Positions 40,301 to 52,871 of a DNA stretch of 64,000 nt are shown here, piece after piece. Origin of the DNA: Tetmemena sp. SeJ-2015 (lineage: Eukaryota; Ciliophora; Spirotrichea; Sporadotrichida; Oxytrichidae); assembly GCA_027382625.1 (NCBI GenBank), contig JAJKFJ010021574.1, positions 124,001 to 188,000 on the forward strand. The letters run 5' to 3'. The translations under genes were made by a program, and so were the position numbers. Numbering within the stretch: the stretch's first letter is position 1; each line of letters begins with the position of its first letter. The notes beneath the pieces were generated by a model. It was given only the letters and a program-made list of their open reading frames with translations, did no database searches and was not told the DNA's origin.

Positions 40301-42903
40301 GATAAATTATAATAAAATGAATGCTCTGCCGCTTAACTCTGGTACTATTTTATCATCGGCTATATTTTATTGGTTCCAGAAGCCCACATTTGATATTTAG
40401 AAGTCCCTAACTCATCTATTGAATTTCTCTTTCTTTCAAATGTAGAGTAAATATCTCCAAAAGGCATTTACTTGCTCCCCTAATCGAACTGATGTAGTAA
40501 AGTTTAGTCCTCTTGATCTTTCAGAATAGAAGGGCTTTAAGGATTATTTAAATTTAAAATTAACAAAAAATTGATTGTCTTGATACAAGGACAAATTTGA
40601 GTAGGGCTTTTAATCCTTCATCTAAGCTTTACCATTCGTTTCCTCATAACTCTTTAGGATGGCTGCCTTGATAATGTGCTTCTGTTGGTTGAATGATTTG
40701 AGAGTAAGAGTGACTGTTGATAATTTACTCTCACCTCCTGTTGCTGCTAATTTAGGTAAAACTTTGAATGACTTCTTAGCTTCTTCTTGTATCAGGAAGT
40801 TTGCAGGCTTCCCATCTTCATCATATCTCGCTACTTTCAAATCCATCATGTAAAATCTAAGATTCAAATGTCTATGAAGATAAAAATTTGCGATTAGTTT
40901 AGTTCCTAGCATAGTCTAGATATCTTTGGTAAGTCAAGTACTTTTCTTGATCAATTTCAAAAGCGTTATTTTCAGTATAGTCTTAGTCTTTAACCTGCTG
41001 CTAAATTACAGGAGGAAATATTCTTCTAAAGCTCCCAAGGTTATTCATCTCAAAAATATCTCGCTCTTTAAGCCTTTCTTATTGCATCTCTGCTTTTAAA
41101 TTCTACTATTCCTTCTTTGGCACTTTATACTGGCCTGTGATTCTCTACTCCGCCAGGTCCTTTTAGTAATCTAGGATCTTGCTTTTCTCAGCAATAGACA
41201 TATTCAAAAGCCTGAAAGTATCCGTCAAAAGTTAAGTTTTAACAGTCCTATCAAGGTTAGTATCATCATTAAAACTTGGAGCATGATTAACCTCTAACAA
41301 GTGTGGGATACCAGTTTAAGAAATGATTATATCGAATCCCAAGATTTCAAAACACATAGTATTAAAGTGATCACTAGGCTGACTAGTTCGATAGTTGTGG
41401 ACTAAATCAGGCTGAATTGATATAAGAGTCTTTACTATAATTTCATCAATCTGGGATTAAAGTTTCTCTAAATCGACACCTGATTGCATCATGGTTGCAT
41501 AAACTGATCTTAGACTTCGCTTGTGGCCTGTCTCTCCATTTTCATCAGAAGTGAAATTCTAGTTATCCTTATTTATCGCATAGTTAGTTAGGTGAATGAA
41601 TGGAATTTAAAATTAATTTAAGGATTATTGTAAGCTTTGTGCTTATATTGCTCCGATGCAAATCTGGCAAGACCTTCCTTGTGAATAAAAATTCTTAGAG
41701 GGGAGACACTTGTAACTAGCACATAAATCCTCAAGTCAAATTTAAGTCCATCGATTAAGTACGGATGCTTCATATACTTCTGCACAACAAGGTGCTCGCT
41801 TGGATCTATCTAGTCGATTCTTTTAGTGATAAAGATACCTTTACCTTAAGACATACATTCTGGTTTCACAATATATAAGTTCTTCTTGTTCAATTGAATC
41901 TTTCTCGCTATCAATAACGATATAAATTATTTTTATTTCAATGTCAAAAGTTCATTCTTCTCCGAGGGTAGAAGCCATGTTTTTGGAAAGAATTTATACT
42001 CCAATGGAAACTGTTTCTTCATTTTCTTCAAATTCTTGGCTAGATAATTCTTCCTCGCTATTTAAAACATCGCCGGGAAGTGGTTTATCTTTTAGTGCGG
42101 CTTGAGCTTTGAGAATTTCTCAAGTGGAGGTGCCATTTTAAATCTTATAAAAACTTAATGAGATTAATTCCGCCATATCTGTCCACTATATGTCCCACTC
42201 AACTCCTTACTACCAGGGATCTTTTTAAGAGACAACTCTCCAGTTGAAGGATTGCTTTGCGATGTGTTTGATAATTCTGTACTAGGAATCTACTCAAAAT
42301 TATAGAAGGAAATTTGCAAGTTTACTAAACATGTTGAAAGTAATTCAACTCGCAGGCTTCTATTGAGTATTTGTCTATCCCTCATCTTTGACCCTCTTTT
42401 GCTTGCTCTTCGATTTTTTTCGATTTTATATAACTCAGCTGGTTTAACTGTCGTCCTACTTTAGATTTTCACCAGTAATCTATAGGAATTAATCTAATTT
42501 CAAACGCAAAATATTAGGAAAGTACTATTAAAAAGAATTTATATTTAAATTTAGTCCATAAATGAAGCTTAAAATCATTAAAACTCATTTAAAATAAAAT
42601 CAAATCATACTATAAATAGATGGAACTTAAAAATTTCGCTTTTAATATAGATTATTTAGATAAGCTAGACACTTCTCTTATCATATTTGAATATTTAATT
42701 TCTAAACCAGATCAATTTCTGTAATACATCTTAAGCTAATGATTTTGCTAAATGGCTTGGTAGTGGTGCATTTCCGTAGTTGTTTTATTCAATTACAGGC
42801 TACTATAACAAATTGGATATAGATGAGAGAAATATTTTTAGGAATTACCTCAACATGGAAAATAACTTACAAAATCTTTGCTCTCATTGTTAAATTCACT
42901 CAT
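37400..42903 (-). CDS. TTLL: tubulin-tyrosine-ligase-like protein (TTLL polyglutamylase type)
   Basis: Probable start [11 protein letters not shown] at 42903, followed by a GTAAGT donor. The core reads [183 protein letters not shown] and [19 protein letters not shown]. These cover the TTL ATP-grasp motifs ([26 protein letters not shown]), as in TTLL6/13-type enzymes that add glutamates to axonemal tubulin. A second block ([20 protein letters not shown]) and a very long Gln/Asn/Ser-rich tail ([34 protein letters not shown]) follow to about 37.4 kb. The 3' end is uncertain and converges on SRPK. Several IESs are unplaced. Confidence 0.9.
42137..42176. other. IES, 40 bp, pointer ATGGC, within TTLL
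   Basis: GCCAT on the plus strand occurs at 42132-42136 and 42172-42176. Excision joins EWDIQWTDMA to [18 protein letters not shown], linking two conserved TTLL blocks that otherwise sit in different frames. Confidence 0.92.
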
Positions 42904-43391
42904 TGTTTAATTTATTATCAATTTTGCTGCTTTATTTGTGGTAAAGACTCTCCTGTGTAAATTTATAGATTTATTGGATTGGATAGTTAAAATATGAATC
43001 AAGTCTCGCTTTTATAAACCATTTCAATAATTTAAACTGAAATATATTCAAATCCAAGATAAGGTTTAGAAATTATTGTAAAGTTTAATAAAATAAGCTT
43101 CCATTAGTGAGCTCTCAAATTCAACTTAAAGCGCAATCTACTTTTTTCAACTCCTGCCTTATACAGTTTAGCAGCTATAGAAAATTATTAAGAGACAAAT
43201 ATTTTATGTCTTCTATTTTATAGGAGACCTATATTTAACAAGAATCAAGATATGTCAAGTTAGTAAAAACTCGTCTAAACTTATCGCGTCAAGCTTCGAA
43301 ATAACTCGCAAAAGAAGCCTGAACAACCTAGAATATTTAAATATATCCCTCTATTCATTAAATCCAGATCGCTTTTTACATTTAAATATAA
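42904..43391. other. AT-rich divergent intergenic region
   Basis: Spacer between TTLL (minus) and the gene at 43392 (plus). Very AT-rich, with no coding-type frame and no repeat recognised. It should contain both promoters. Confidence 0.45.
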
Positions 43392-44539
43392 ATGCTGTCA
43401 ACAGGCTTCAATCCTGCGGGTTTTGGCGCTGGCTATCAGGGCACCTACTATCCCTATTCTAACCATCATTCTGGCTATACCTAGATGAATGAACCTTATT
43501 CGCATCAGTAAGAGTAGCACTACTCAAACTATCCTAACCTTATTAAGGTTCGAGGAGGGGATGGATGAATCATGAGCCAAGGAGAAATCCCTTTCACCAA
43601 ACTTAATTCAACAAGAGAGCCCAATCATATCAAAGCAGAGGCTATCGAAGGAGACAGGTTGAAATGCCAGCTGATGAAAATTCCTATCAGCAAAACCCGG
43701 ACTAGATACCTTATTAGTAGTAATCATAATTTTGAATGAGTTAAGAAGTGTAAGATTAAATACCTGGCACAGTTTTTGATAGAGCCACTTAAAACTACTC
43801 CATAGATAAAGCCTTTATGACAAACAGCTAGCCTTTTAGAGAGCAAAGATTCAGAGATAACTATCCAAGAGGAGAGCAACAAATAAGGCATTCTTCTAAT
43901 CATGCATAATGAATTAATAATTAAAATGATTAGACTTCTATTGGAAGACTCTCAGCTTAAAAATATTGCATTGAGGAAGAGCAAGATGATACATGCAATG
44001 ATGATCTTAAGAAGGAAAGAGAGGAAAGCTTGGGTAGATTCTCAAAGAATGGTCAATTAGAATAAGTGTAGATTGGTTTATAGTCTGGCTTAAACCTAAA
44101 TGCTGCTCCCTTTATTCCTAAAAAGCTGAAATAGTAGAGATCTCAGATTCAAAACCCAGAATCCCCATCCAATCTTGAGTTATCAAAATGCCTAGCTGTT
44201 TAAAATGTCGAAGCTCCAGTCATTGTTAACAGTGAAAGTACTTCCCTAAATTATAAAGCAACAAATCAACAATAACCTATTACTCCTTTCCAATAAGTCA
44301 ACTCTAAAAAGAAGATCCTTCTTTTGAAAAAGAAATTCATAAACTTTAATAACACTGGACCTTTAAAACTAAGCTATGAGACTTCTTCTGACTTACCTTA
44401 AATTTAGAAATAGACAGGCGAGGAGGAATTTTAAAGTAACCTAAGGCGATCATCTAATAGATAAATACTCTACTTTGATAAATCTTAATCTCTCAAGACT
44501 CCAAAGCCAAACCAAATTCCTTAATTTTACTTTCAATGA
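43392..44539 (+). CDS. Gln/Asn-rich protein with Tyr/Gly-rich head, unknown
   Basis: Starts MLSTGFNPAGFGAGYQGTYY at 43392. The head is Tyr/Gly/Asn-rich, followed by an Arg/Gln-rich segment (NKRAQSYQSRGYRRRQVEMP) resembling RNA-binding low-complexity regions, and by REQRFRDNYPRGEQQIRHSS. Then come DTCNDDLKKEREESLGRFSK, QSGLNLNAAPFIPKKLKQQR and a basic stretch SKKKILLLKKKFINFNNTG. It ends at TGA 44537-44539. Frame changes near 43560, 43735 and 43915 imply unplaced IESs. No conserved domain recognised. An RNA-associated role is only a guess from composition. Confidence 0.5.
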
Positions 44540-44649
44540 TAACATTTCTATAAATCTTTTCTTCTTGTCAATTTCATTCGAAAATCATCAATTTTAAAAA
44601 TGAAAACAATTTTTGTATTAGATAGATTATAGTGAGAGAGTTTGTTTAA

Positions 44650-47331
44650 TCAATAGAGATATTTATAAGGTTGATCTGAAGGTTTTATTTTAAGTCCCAA
44701 GCTTAAAGACCTTTAATGAGTGTGATTCCTTTCTGATGCATTACTACTGAATAATCCTTACATTTGTTAAGAAATAAAGTTCTTAGCAGCCACAGATCCA
44801 GAATTTTCTTTGTTCGCTTACTTTGGCGTTTACAAAATGACCTTTTCAAAAGTTTTATCTTGAGCTGAAGGTTTCAATTAAAAATGAGATCTCTAGGTTA
44901 AAGTATTCAGAGTGGAGTAAGAGCTCTTATTGTTGAATTTTTCCTACAATTATCGAGATAGATTGATTGAAGTATCTAGGAAAGACTCTTTGTTCACTAC
45001 TTAAGAGAAACTCTTTTTCTCAATTGGGCGAATTGACTTTCTCTCGCGAATTTAAACGAGGTTTATGCTCATATAGATTGAAGTCTTTTTATTAGGTAGG
45101 GATCTTTGATAAAAGGATTTCTATTTCCTCTTGCTTTAGAGAAAGTTACTTCACTAGCTCTGTGTTTCTCTCCTCCAAGTACTTAATCTTCTATTAGCTC
45201 TGCAGACTAAGTCTCATTTAAATTTCCATAGCTTCAATCTCTTTCTCAAACTTTATGCTCCTGTCTGCGTTGTATGAAGCTCTCTTTTTCTCTTGCGCGA
45301 TTATCTATTCAAGCTCTTATATTTTGGCATCCTTTTCTTTGAGTTGCGCATCTTTTTGGGCAATTAAATCTTCTTTCTTAGTAAGTCCTTATTGAGATTG
45401 AGAATTTCTATTCTAAGATGACTTTACTCCTCAAGATTTTAAGAATGATTGAGTTACTCTGAATTCTGATCTTTAACGAGAGAATGTTTCCTCTAATGAG
45501 TTATGGAAGTCTAAGGCTTGATCTGCTTAACTTTGAATTCAGATTAATTCAGATGGTTATCGTTTATCTGAACTGATGGATTCGTTAGTTGGTCTATAGA
45601 AGGCTGAGTCACATGATTCAAAAAGTCATAATCCTACCCTCTCCTTCCTTCTCTATTTTTAACTTAAGCAGCTTTTAATTTCTAGTTATCACTGAAAATC
45701 TAGGGATTAATCCTCAATTATAATTAAATGAAGGTATTTTGTAACAATTAAAATTCTGATATAAGTAATTTAAGTTATTTTAGAGTTGATTGTTGATCTA
45801 AATGTCTTAATGCAGCAAAATTATAATAAATATTGCAGATTAGAGGGAGACTCTTTTTCTGCACTTGACTATAAACTATCTACCAAGTCTTTGGCTTCAA
45901 ATGAAGGCTTTAAAGGAGTGAAATTCTTGTCTTCATATTTGCTTAAGACTTCATTATGATCTTTGAGCACAAATCTAAAAATAATGAGCATATAATTTGT
46001 TTGCCTTATGCACACTATACTAAATAATAGTAGGGCTTTCCATTCCTTGAAAAGAATTTTTCTTATAACTTTCTTTAGAGTCATTGAGATTAATTTCTCT
46101 GCTTTGATTAACGTTTGAAATATTTCTGCCTTCTAATGAATTCTAAACTTCTTATGGTCAAGTAAACGATTGCTGGCCTCCTAATGAACCTTGATTAGAG
46201 TTTATCATTTGTCTAGAGATGTTTATGAAACTATTTCCTTGCAGTTCCTATTTCAGAAAACAAGTGTCAATTGTACTCTTTAAACTTTCAAGGCGCTCTA
46301 AAAGTCCTTGTCTCTTTTTCCTAACTTCACTTTAAGCTCTCTCTTCTCGAGTCTGTTTAATCTCTATTCCAAGAAGCTTAAATGGTATGATAAATATCGT
46401 CACATTTAATTTACAACTTAATGAAAATTCCTCTGTAAGTTGTTAGAATGTTCATATGTTTTGCTTTGAATTTTATTCAAATCCAACTTGAACTTTCTAT
46501 CTTCAGTTTTATAACTATTAGCTTCTGCACTTCCTGATCATTCTATTCTCTATTCTACACTTGCATACTAATATTTTCCCTCTTGCGTGCTGCTTCTCCT
46601 ATGAATATCTTGACTAGCATTTTTAGCTTAAAAAGTAAGTATAATTTTTGTGTGCTGCTGATGCTTATTCTTCATTTTTAATTGCTTGCTGTTGGCTTAT
46701 GAATTATCTCTGATGATGTTCTAGATTTGAGCCGTTATTAATCTTCGGCTGGTTAAGTTAAATTTCTTGTAGTTGAATCTTGAAGTCTCCTTTTTGAGAA
46801 AGCAAGCCTCTCTCAACTACACTCTCTGGTGTTTATAAGTCTTGAAAGAGACTAAAGGCAGATTTTCTAAATTTGTCTCTAAACCTAGGAACTCTCTTAT
46901 GCTGGGCTCTTGTTTAAATTACCTCACTCTCATATAATTATATAACTTGGATATAATGCCAATTATTGTGGTAAGAATAATAATAATATTTGAGGTAGAA
47001 TCTATGGTTTGAAAAGGATAAGGTTTGTGGTGAATATCTGCCTACTAGAACTGCTTTGACTTTTCTCTGGTAAATGACACTAAACTGTCTGTTACTTAAA
47101 ATCTTTGAACTCCAGGTTAGTTTACTAGCTAATGATCAACTTGGGAGATGTAAATAAAAGTGGACAAATTTTAAGTTTTTAAGATGCAACTCCATGTTAT
47201 TAAAATTGATTGTTCTATTATTGCTCTTGCTACTACTGCTTATGCATCTTGAATCTGAGTGAATGAAAAGCGTTGCCATCACTTTAATTAGAGGAACTTC
47301 TCTATTGTGTTGACTGAAGATCTCTCTCCAT
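44650..47331 (-). CDS. coiled-coil protein, unknown
   Basis: Starts MERDLQSTQQRSSSNQSDGN at 47331, then a Gln-rich run (QQQQEQQQNNQFQQHG). The central part, about 46.7 to 45.1 kb, is coiled coil (KQKDAKIQELEQIIAQEKKR, FEKEIEAMEIQMRLSLQSQQ, KYLEERNTELVKQLSLKQEE). The C-terminus is Ser/Lys-rich (SRERKSIRPIEKKSFSQ, FNNKSSYSTLNTLTQRS, NKENSGSVAAKNFISQQMQG) and ends SDQPYKYLY before TGA 44652-44650. Several frame changes mark unplaced IESs. No specific family; such proteins are common in ciliary and cortical structures. Confidence 0.5.
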
Positions 47332-47454
47332 TTATCTTCCTTTTAAATTTATATTTTAAATAATCTAACGAATACATCGAATTAAAAAGTACGAGAGATC
47401 TCATTATAACTAATCAATAATTTGTAAAATATATTTGGATATTATACACAGTAA

Positions 47455-50400
47455 ATGTCATCAAAGCCATTAGTTCTCCTCAAGAACCCCTCTTATAAAT
47501 CGAAAAACTCTAAAGGGAGTGCTTTCTCACCCCAAAATTTTAATTAAACCAAGGTTGGAAATCAATACCAAAACTTAGACATTCAAGGAGTGCAGAGATA
47601 GAGTTTCGCCCCTGCCACCTACAATCACACTCAATTAAACTCTTAATGAAATTTTAAATTGACTCACTCATAGTAACAGTAAGGTGCAGCAGCATGCCTA
47701 TGCTTCAAACGGATTCTCCACATAATTTCATAACAGCAGTGATCTATCCTCCACGCTAGTAACTTACCCCAACCGCCCTTGGTAGTAAGAGGAGCAGCAC
47801 TTCTTATTGCAAAACTAGACAATTGATAAAAATGGCTTTGTTCAAATGGGTGAGGGCAGAGTTGAATCTACATCACCTCCCATTCAACATCAGATCCTTT
47901 AATCAAAGTTTAAATCACAAAACAGAGACGATGCCCTCAATATAGCAGAAATGGAAAACAACAGCTTCAATAGAAATTCATCCAAGCTTCTGCCTTAAAT
48001 TCAGAGTGGAGGAATCTATATCGATAAACTCAACTACTTAAATAGGTTGTTAGACAGATACATATATTTAGAATATTTTTAGGTTGCGCTAGTCTTAAGC
48101 TTAACAAAATCCACCTAAGATTTTTTAAGGAGCTGTAATCGTAGTTACAAGTTCAAAGATTCACAACTCCCAATCCTATTGGGAAGTTGCAAGAGCACCT
48201 TAAGGGCTCAGGTGGGCAACCCATTTTTCAACAAGTGAATATTCTGAGTGACTAATCCATAATCCTAAATGTGAGACAGAGTCAAGCTAAGAGTTTTGCA
48301 AGCTAGCTTTAAAATTATCAGAATGCAGCCATGGTTGGTCAAAATTAGAATTTGAGAGATGGGAAGACCAGTGGAGAGAGGAGGACACTTGACTTTCATA
48401 TAAAGTAAAATCTTCAGTTAGTATTTATTGCACTTAAAAGACTTATCAGAGATGAAGGCTACTGAGCAAAGGAGATATTCTTAGAGTGTGGTTCACACCA
48501 CCAATAATTATAAAGGTGCTCCAAATATACTTGAATAAACTAAATTATAATTTGATGGGTTCGGCAATCCTAATCTTAATTCTTTGAATGTAAAATTATG
48601 TTTTAGTCTTTGAAAACTTAATTAAGAACAATTTAACCTTTGAGATAAGTTAATTTCATTATAAGTCTAATTAAATAACAAGAAAATTGAAATACAGTGC
48701 GATATAAGATTTTATCTACCTTAAGTTTTGCACAGATTAAATTCAAAAATAAAAAAAATCTTTCCCGAGAATTATATTCCAAAATAGCAGTCTCCATTTA
48801 ACTTATAAATTATTGAAGGAAGATAATCTACATACTCCTAAATGGGCAAAGCAAACCCTAGCTATATCTTAAAGCAAGACAGCAGCAATAGAAGCCTAGC
48901 TCAAGACTAAAATCATTATCACAATAATAACACTGGCTTTAAAATCCCTCTTCAGAATCCTTTGACTATTTAACTATTCATTTATTTATTTTACTAGCCT
49001 GTAGATAATAAATAACTTTAAACAAGCAGAAAGTCAAAGTCGAGATTCGAAGCATTTGAAATATTTGAGTGACAAGAGGAAGTAGTTTAGTGAGTTAAAG
49101 GCAAGAATAGAGCTCATAAATCAGTAACTCAGCTAAAGCTAGATGAATAATGTCTACCTCACTCTACTGTAAATGATTATCAAACATTGAGTTAAAGTGA
49201 CTCAATGAATAATCCAAAGAGCAAAACAGTTAAGGCTACAAAAGGCACTTGCTCAGTGGATCTGGAATGGTTATAAACGATCAAGGCTTTAGCGGAGATG
49301 AGCAAAATGGAATATTAATTTTTACTTTATAGGTTATCTCTGACTCTAAATTTTCCATAATGCACATTTTATATAGAATAGAGGCGCTTGATGCACATAA
49401 GACTTTTACTAATGCCAAGATATTAAAAACTCTGGAGAAAAAGCACGGAGGTATCGGTAGCCTTAGCTCTGAACTTCATAATTTAAAAAGCCGTTTGGAC
49501 TCTCGTAGATAACAAAGACAGTCTATGGACGCTAAAAGTCGACAGGGCATGGAAGGAGGAGAGATAGACTTCAGCTCTGAGATAAGACAAAGTGCTATCA
49601 TAGCTGAGTCTCATCATAACAAAAATATTATTATTTAAGAGTTCTTAATTAATAAGAAAGTAGTTTAAAACTGCCTCTAAATGTAGAATGACCTAGACAG
49701 TATAGTCAATCAATTTTAGAGCCTCGATAAAAGGATTATTTATCATCATCGATAACATAGTTTAGCTTTTAATGATTCAGCCAAAGCAGCCTCTCAAATA
49801 TTCCATATATCTCTTCTAATTCTTACTCTGTTCAATAAATTCAAGAGCTACTATGAATCCAACCCCGACGATATAGATTCAAAGATTTAGAGCCAAATTT
49901 TCCAGAAGCCTAGAGTCGACTCCACCAGTAAAAGAGGGAGAAATCAGCTGTAGAGAACATTTTCGAAGAGTTCTCTTAGCAAGACTTAGAGGAGATTCAG
50001 ACTATGAAGATCTACTTTTCTCTGTCGGATAAGTTCAAAGTCATGAAGACTTAAGAAGAGAGGAAGAAACTCTATAAGAGTCTCATTCTTCAGTACCACC
50101 CTGATAAAAGGAGCATTTATTTTTTGAGTGAGTTTGTATATGTGTATAAGGCACAACTAGCAAGGCATATTGATGGATGACTAGAAAGCAGATGTGATGT
50201 TTCTATTCCTGAAGGAGAATAAGGACAAGCTCATATCCAATGAGTAAATAATAGACTTGGATTTGAAGGACTTGAAGTTAAATGAAAAAGAGAAAGATAA
50301 CCCCATCAGTTTCAACACTGGAAAGATATCCAAGAAACTAGCCAAGAATATAAGTTCATACTCATTTTCTTAGCTAAATATTGTGCAGTCTAGATACAGC

Positions 50401-51299
50401 AACCTCAACTTACTTTTTAAATTAAATGAATAAAAGTTTTGCCTGTTTACTTAATAGCGCAGCTCTGAAGAGTAAAATCAAGAAATAAGCTGAGCAAGAC
50501 TATCTAAGCTATCAGCAACTATTCAAAAATTAACCATCTAAGCAAAGACAAAGAACTACTCCAGGCAAATAAAGACCTGGAAGAGTTTACATTTATTTGT
50601 GGCTATTTGCATCTTAATTTATGAGAGAGGGAAGCATTGGATTGATGAACCATAGATAGTATCAGTCCAACCAAGCCTCAGGAGATAAGTCATAAATAAA
50701 GATACTAGTATGCAGAGCATGATGCTTTTGAGAGAAGTAATTGGCAGAAAGCAAAATCAAAACGGCTACGATTTTTCTTCACTTAATAAATGATAGTTAA
50801 CATGTTTACTTATTTACTCATAATTAGAGTCAAATTGCCAATATTCTACAATATTGTTATCACTAAAATATGTGAGTTTGTAATAAAGTTTTAATGGATA
50901 AATTCAGTTTTAGGAAGAGATATATTGCAAGTAGACCTGAAGCTCTTTGAGTGTGGTAGTTTCTCTAAAAGCCTGCTCATCAAATTACTGGTCTTTGATT
51001 AGCACACGAGTGGCGAGTACTTTCCTTTTGAGAGCTGCTATGTAAAGAAATTATAAAAATTTGTAGGTATCCATTTTAGTCGAAACTTCTTTCAGCACTA
51101 AAAACAAAGGATGTAAAAACATATAACGTACAATCAAGCTCTTAGAACTGAATAGCAAACTTTTCCTGCTTTTCTTTCTAACGAGATGCTTCTATAGTAT
51201 CGTCATTTAATTCTTAAAATACTTCTAATTTATTAAAATTATTTAAATAGGATAAAATGTTATTTTTCTTATTATTAAACGTAATATGGTCATTATTGA
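47455..51299 (+). CDS. Gln/Ser-rich protein with a J-domain-like HPD segment
   Basis: Starts MSSKPLVLLKNPSYKSKNSK at 47455. The first 2.2 kb is low complexity (Gln/Ser/Asn). A helical region follows at about 49.3-49.9 kb (ALDAHKTFTNAKILKTLEKK, FDSYQKLYKS-type helices). It then reads DLEEIQTMKIYFSLSDKF and EERKKLYKSLILQYHPDK at 50000-50110. The helix ending in an HPDK loop matches the J-domain signature that stimulates Hsp70 ATPase, although the rest of the J domain is weak. After IESs at 50117-50168 and 50736-50930 it continues ILMDDQKADVMFLFLKENKD and VDLKLFECGSFSKSLLIKLL. The TGA at 51297-51299 would overlap the convergent neighbour, so the true end may be earlier (TGA at 50791-50793 if the second IES is wrong). 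Confidence 0.5.
50117..50168. other. IES, 52 bp, pointer GCAT, just after the HPD motif
   Basis: GCAT occurs at 50113-50116 and 50165-50168. Excision joins LILQYHPDKRS to ILMDDQKADVMFLFL in frame. Confidence 0.75.
50736..50930. other. probable IES, 195 bp, pointer AGAGA
   Basis: AGAGA occurs at 50731-50735 and 50926-50930. The insert is AT-rich and holds a TGA. Excision joins MQSMMLLR to DILQVDLKLFECGSFSK, a well-formed coding stretch that otherwise has no gene. Confidence 0.5.
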
Positions 51300-52708
51300 A
51301 GATTTAATAAAATATAACTTTTAAAGACATCTGAAAGAATGACAGGAGGAAGATCAGAAAACCCAAATAAGGAATGCTTCTTCTTGGGTACATTATTCAC
51401 CACCTCTACTGGAGGAACATTAGCATGAGCTCTTTGTAATGGCTTGACCACAAAACAAAAGAGTGAGAAGAACATGATGCTCAAGAAATACAGGTAAATC
51501 TTGGGATCCAACCCATTCTTAGACTTTATAATGTTTAAAGTATGCTACATTTATTTATCAAGTCCTCCAAGGAAATAACAATAGTAGATTTCGGAGGAAC
51601 TCCAAGAGCAAGTCTCTTCATCGAATTAGGCAACTTAGACTTAGTGGAGTGGACGAAGGATTCCTTGGTTTTAAGACCTTTATCAAACAAAAGCATATAC
51701 TCAATAGACTCTAAAATTTAAATTAAAGAGAAAAAAAGCAATAACTTACTCTTAAGGCCTTTTATCTGCTCTCCATTAAAAACTATCAAGTTCTTGTCAA
51801 AAGTCTTAACTCCAATGATGAACACTCTAAACATTATAATTATATTGTTGAACTATGTCCAAATGAATTGGGAATGAAGAGTAAGTAGCAAACTCAGTAA
51901 GTGCTCCTCGCTCCTGCTTAGAATTATCATATTCCTGAGCACAACTTTAGATTCTATCAACTGCAGCAACTTCTGAATGTTGAGTTAAACAGGTCGAGGC
52001 TTACATACAATTGATAAATCTTTATTAAAAAATAACTTGGGTATTCTTGTCTTGACTACTTCCTCCTCTTTTAGATCTTTTCCTAGAGTGAGGTTGCTTC
52101 TTTTCCTCCTCTTACTCTTCTAGCTGATCGAAAAGATCAAATTAATTAGCAATAAGTATCTATATTCATTTTGTATATCTCTTAAATTCAGGTTCCTTTG
52201 CATTTGTGTCTTCCTTGTAAATACTATTGCCTCTCCACTCATGCCATTATACTTTACCCTCAGGTTCTAATTTAAAGTGTGAAGGCGGCCTGCTAAGCTC
52301 CAACTCATGAAGATGGCTGTCATCCTCTCTCACATCAATTAACTGATTACCCTCCAAGCAATTATTCACAAATTTAGAATTATTTGAGTTTATGCACTTT
52401 AAATACCCTCATCTCTAGTCTATCTTGAGAGCAAGTAAGCAAGCTCCTCGATCGGATTGAAACCCTCAACTCTTTATAAATAAATTCATTTTAATTAATA
52501 AGTTAAAATTATTTCATCTCTTCTGCAATTAGTGCAGAGCCAACTCATAACCCTACAACCAAAGTCTTTTAAGCAATCGATTTAAATCTTATAAAAACAT
52601 ATTTTATATTTTTTGCCATTATCGATTAATTTACTCCTTTGTGTTATAATGACTCAGCTCATCTATGGATATGCCCCTTCTTTTCAGCAGCTCCTCAACG
52701 AGGTCCAT
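51290..52708 (-). CDS. C-terminally membrane-anchored protein, unknown
   Basis: Starts MDLVEELLKRRGISIDELSH at 52708 and ends LLNLQQ with TGA 51292-51290. Middle blocks: NCLEGNQLIDVREDDSHLHE, KLEPEGKVQWHEWRGNSIYK, an acidic then basic linker (LEEQEEEKKQPHSRKRSKRG), DRIQSCAQEYDNSKQERGAL, TEFATYSSFPIHLDIVQQYN, VFIIGVKTFDKNLIVFNGEQ and PNSMKRLALGVPPKSTIVIS. Near the C-terminus one hydrophobic helix (IYLYFLSIMFFSLFCFVV) is followed by about 45 mostly polar residues, suggesting a single-pass protein anchored near its end. Several IESs or introns unplaced. Not recognised. Confidence 0.5.
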
Positions 52709-52871
52709 CTTAATAAAATTTAGTAAAATTAATTAGCTAAAAGTTATCTAGTGATGGGTCTTTTGAAGAATGAACTTCTTAGTTACATGCTTCCTTTATA
52801 TAATTATAATTAGTAAAGAATCCAAGACTTAGAAAATTATTTCTTAATCTCCAAAAGATTATACTTACAAG

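Noticed and set aside
42383..42385. ATG at 42385 as the TTLL start
   Set aside because: Its frame gives a non-TTLL sequence. The conserved frame ([10 protein letters not shown]...) is different, and [11 protein letters not shown] with a GTAAGT donor at 42903 is a better start.
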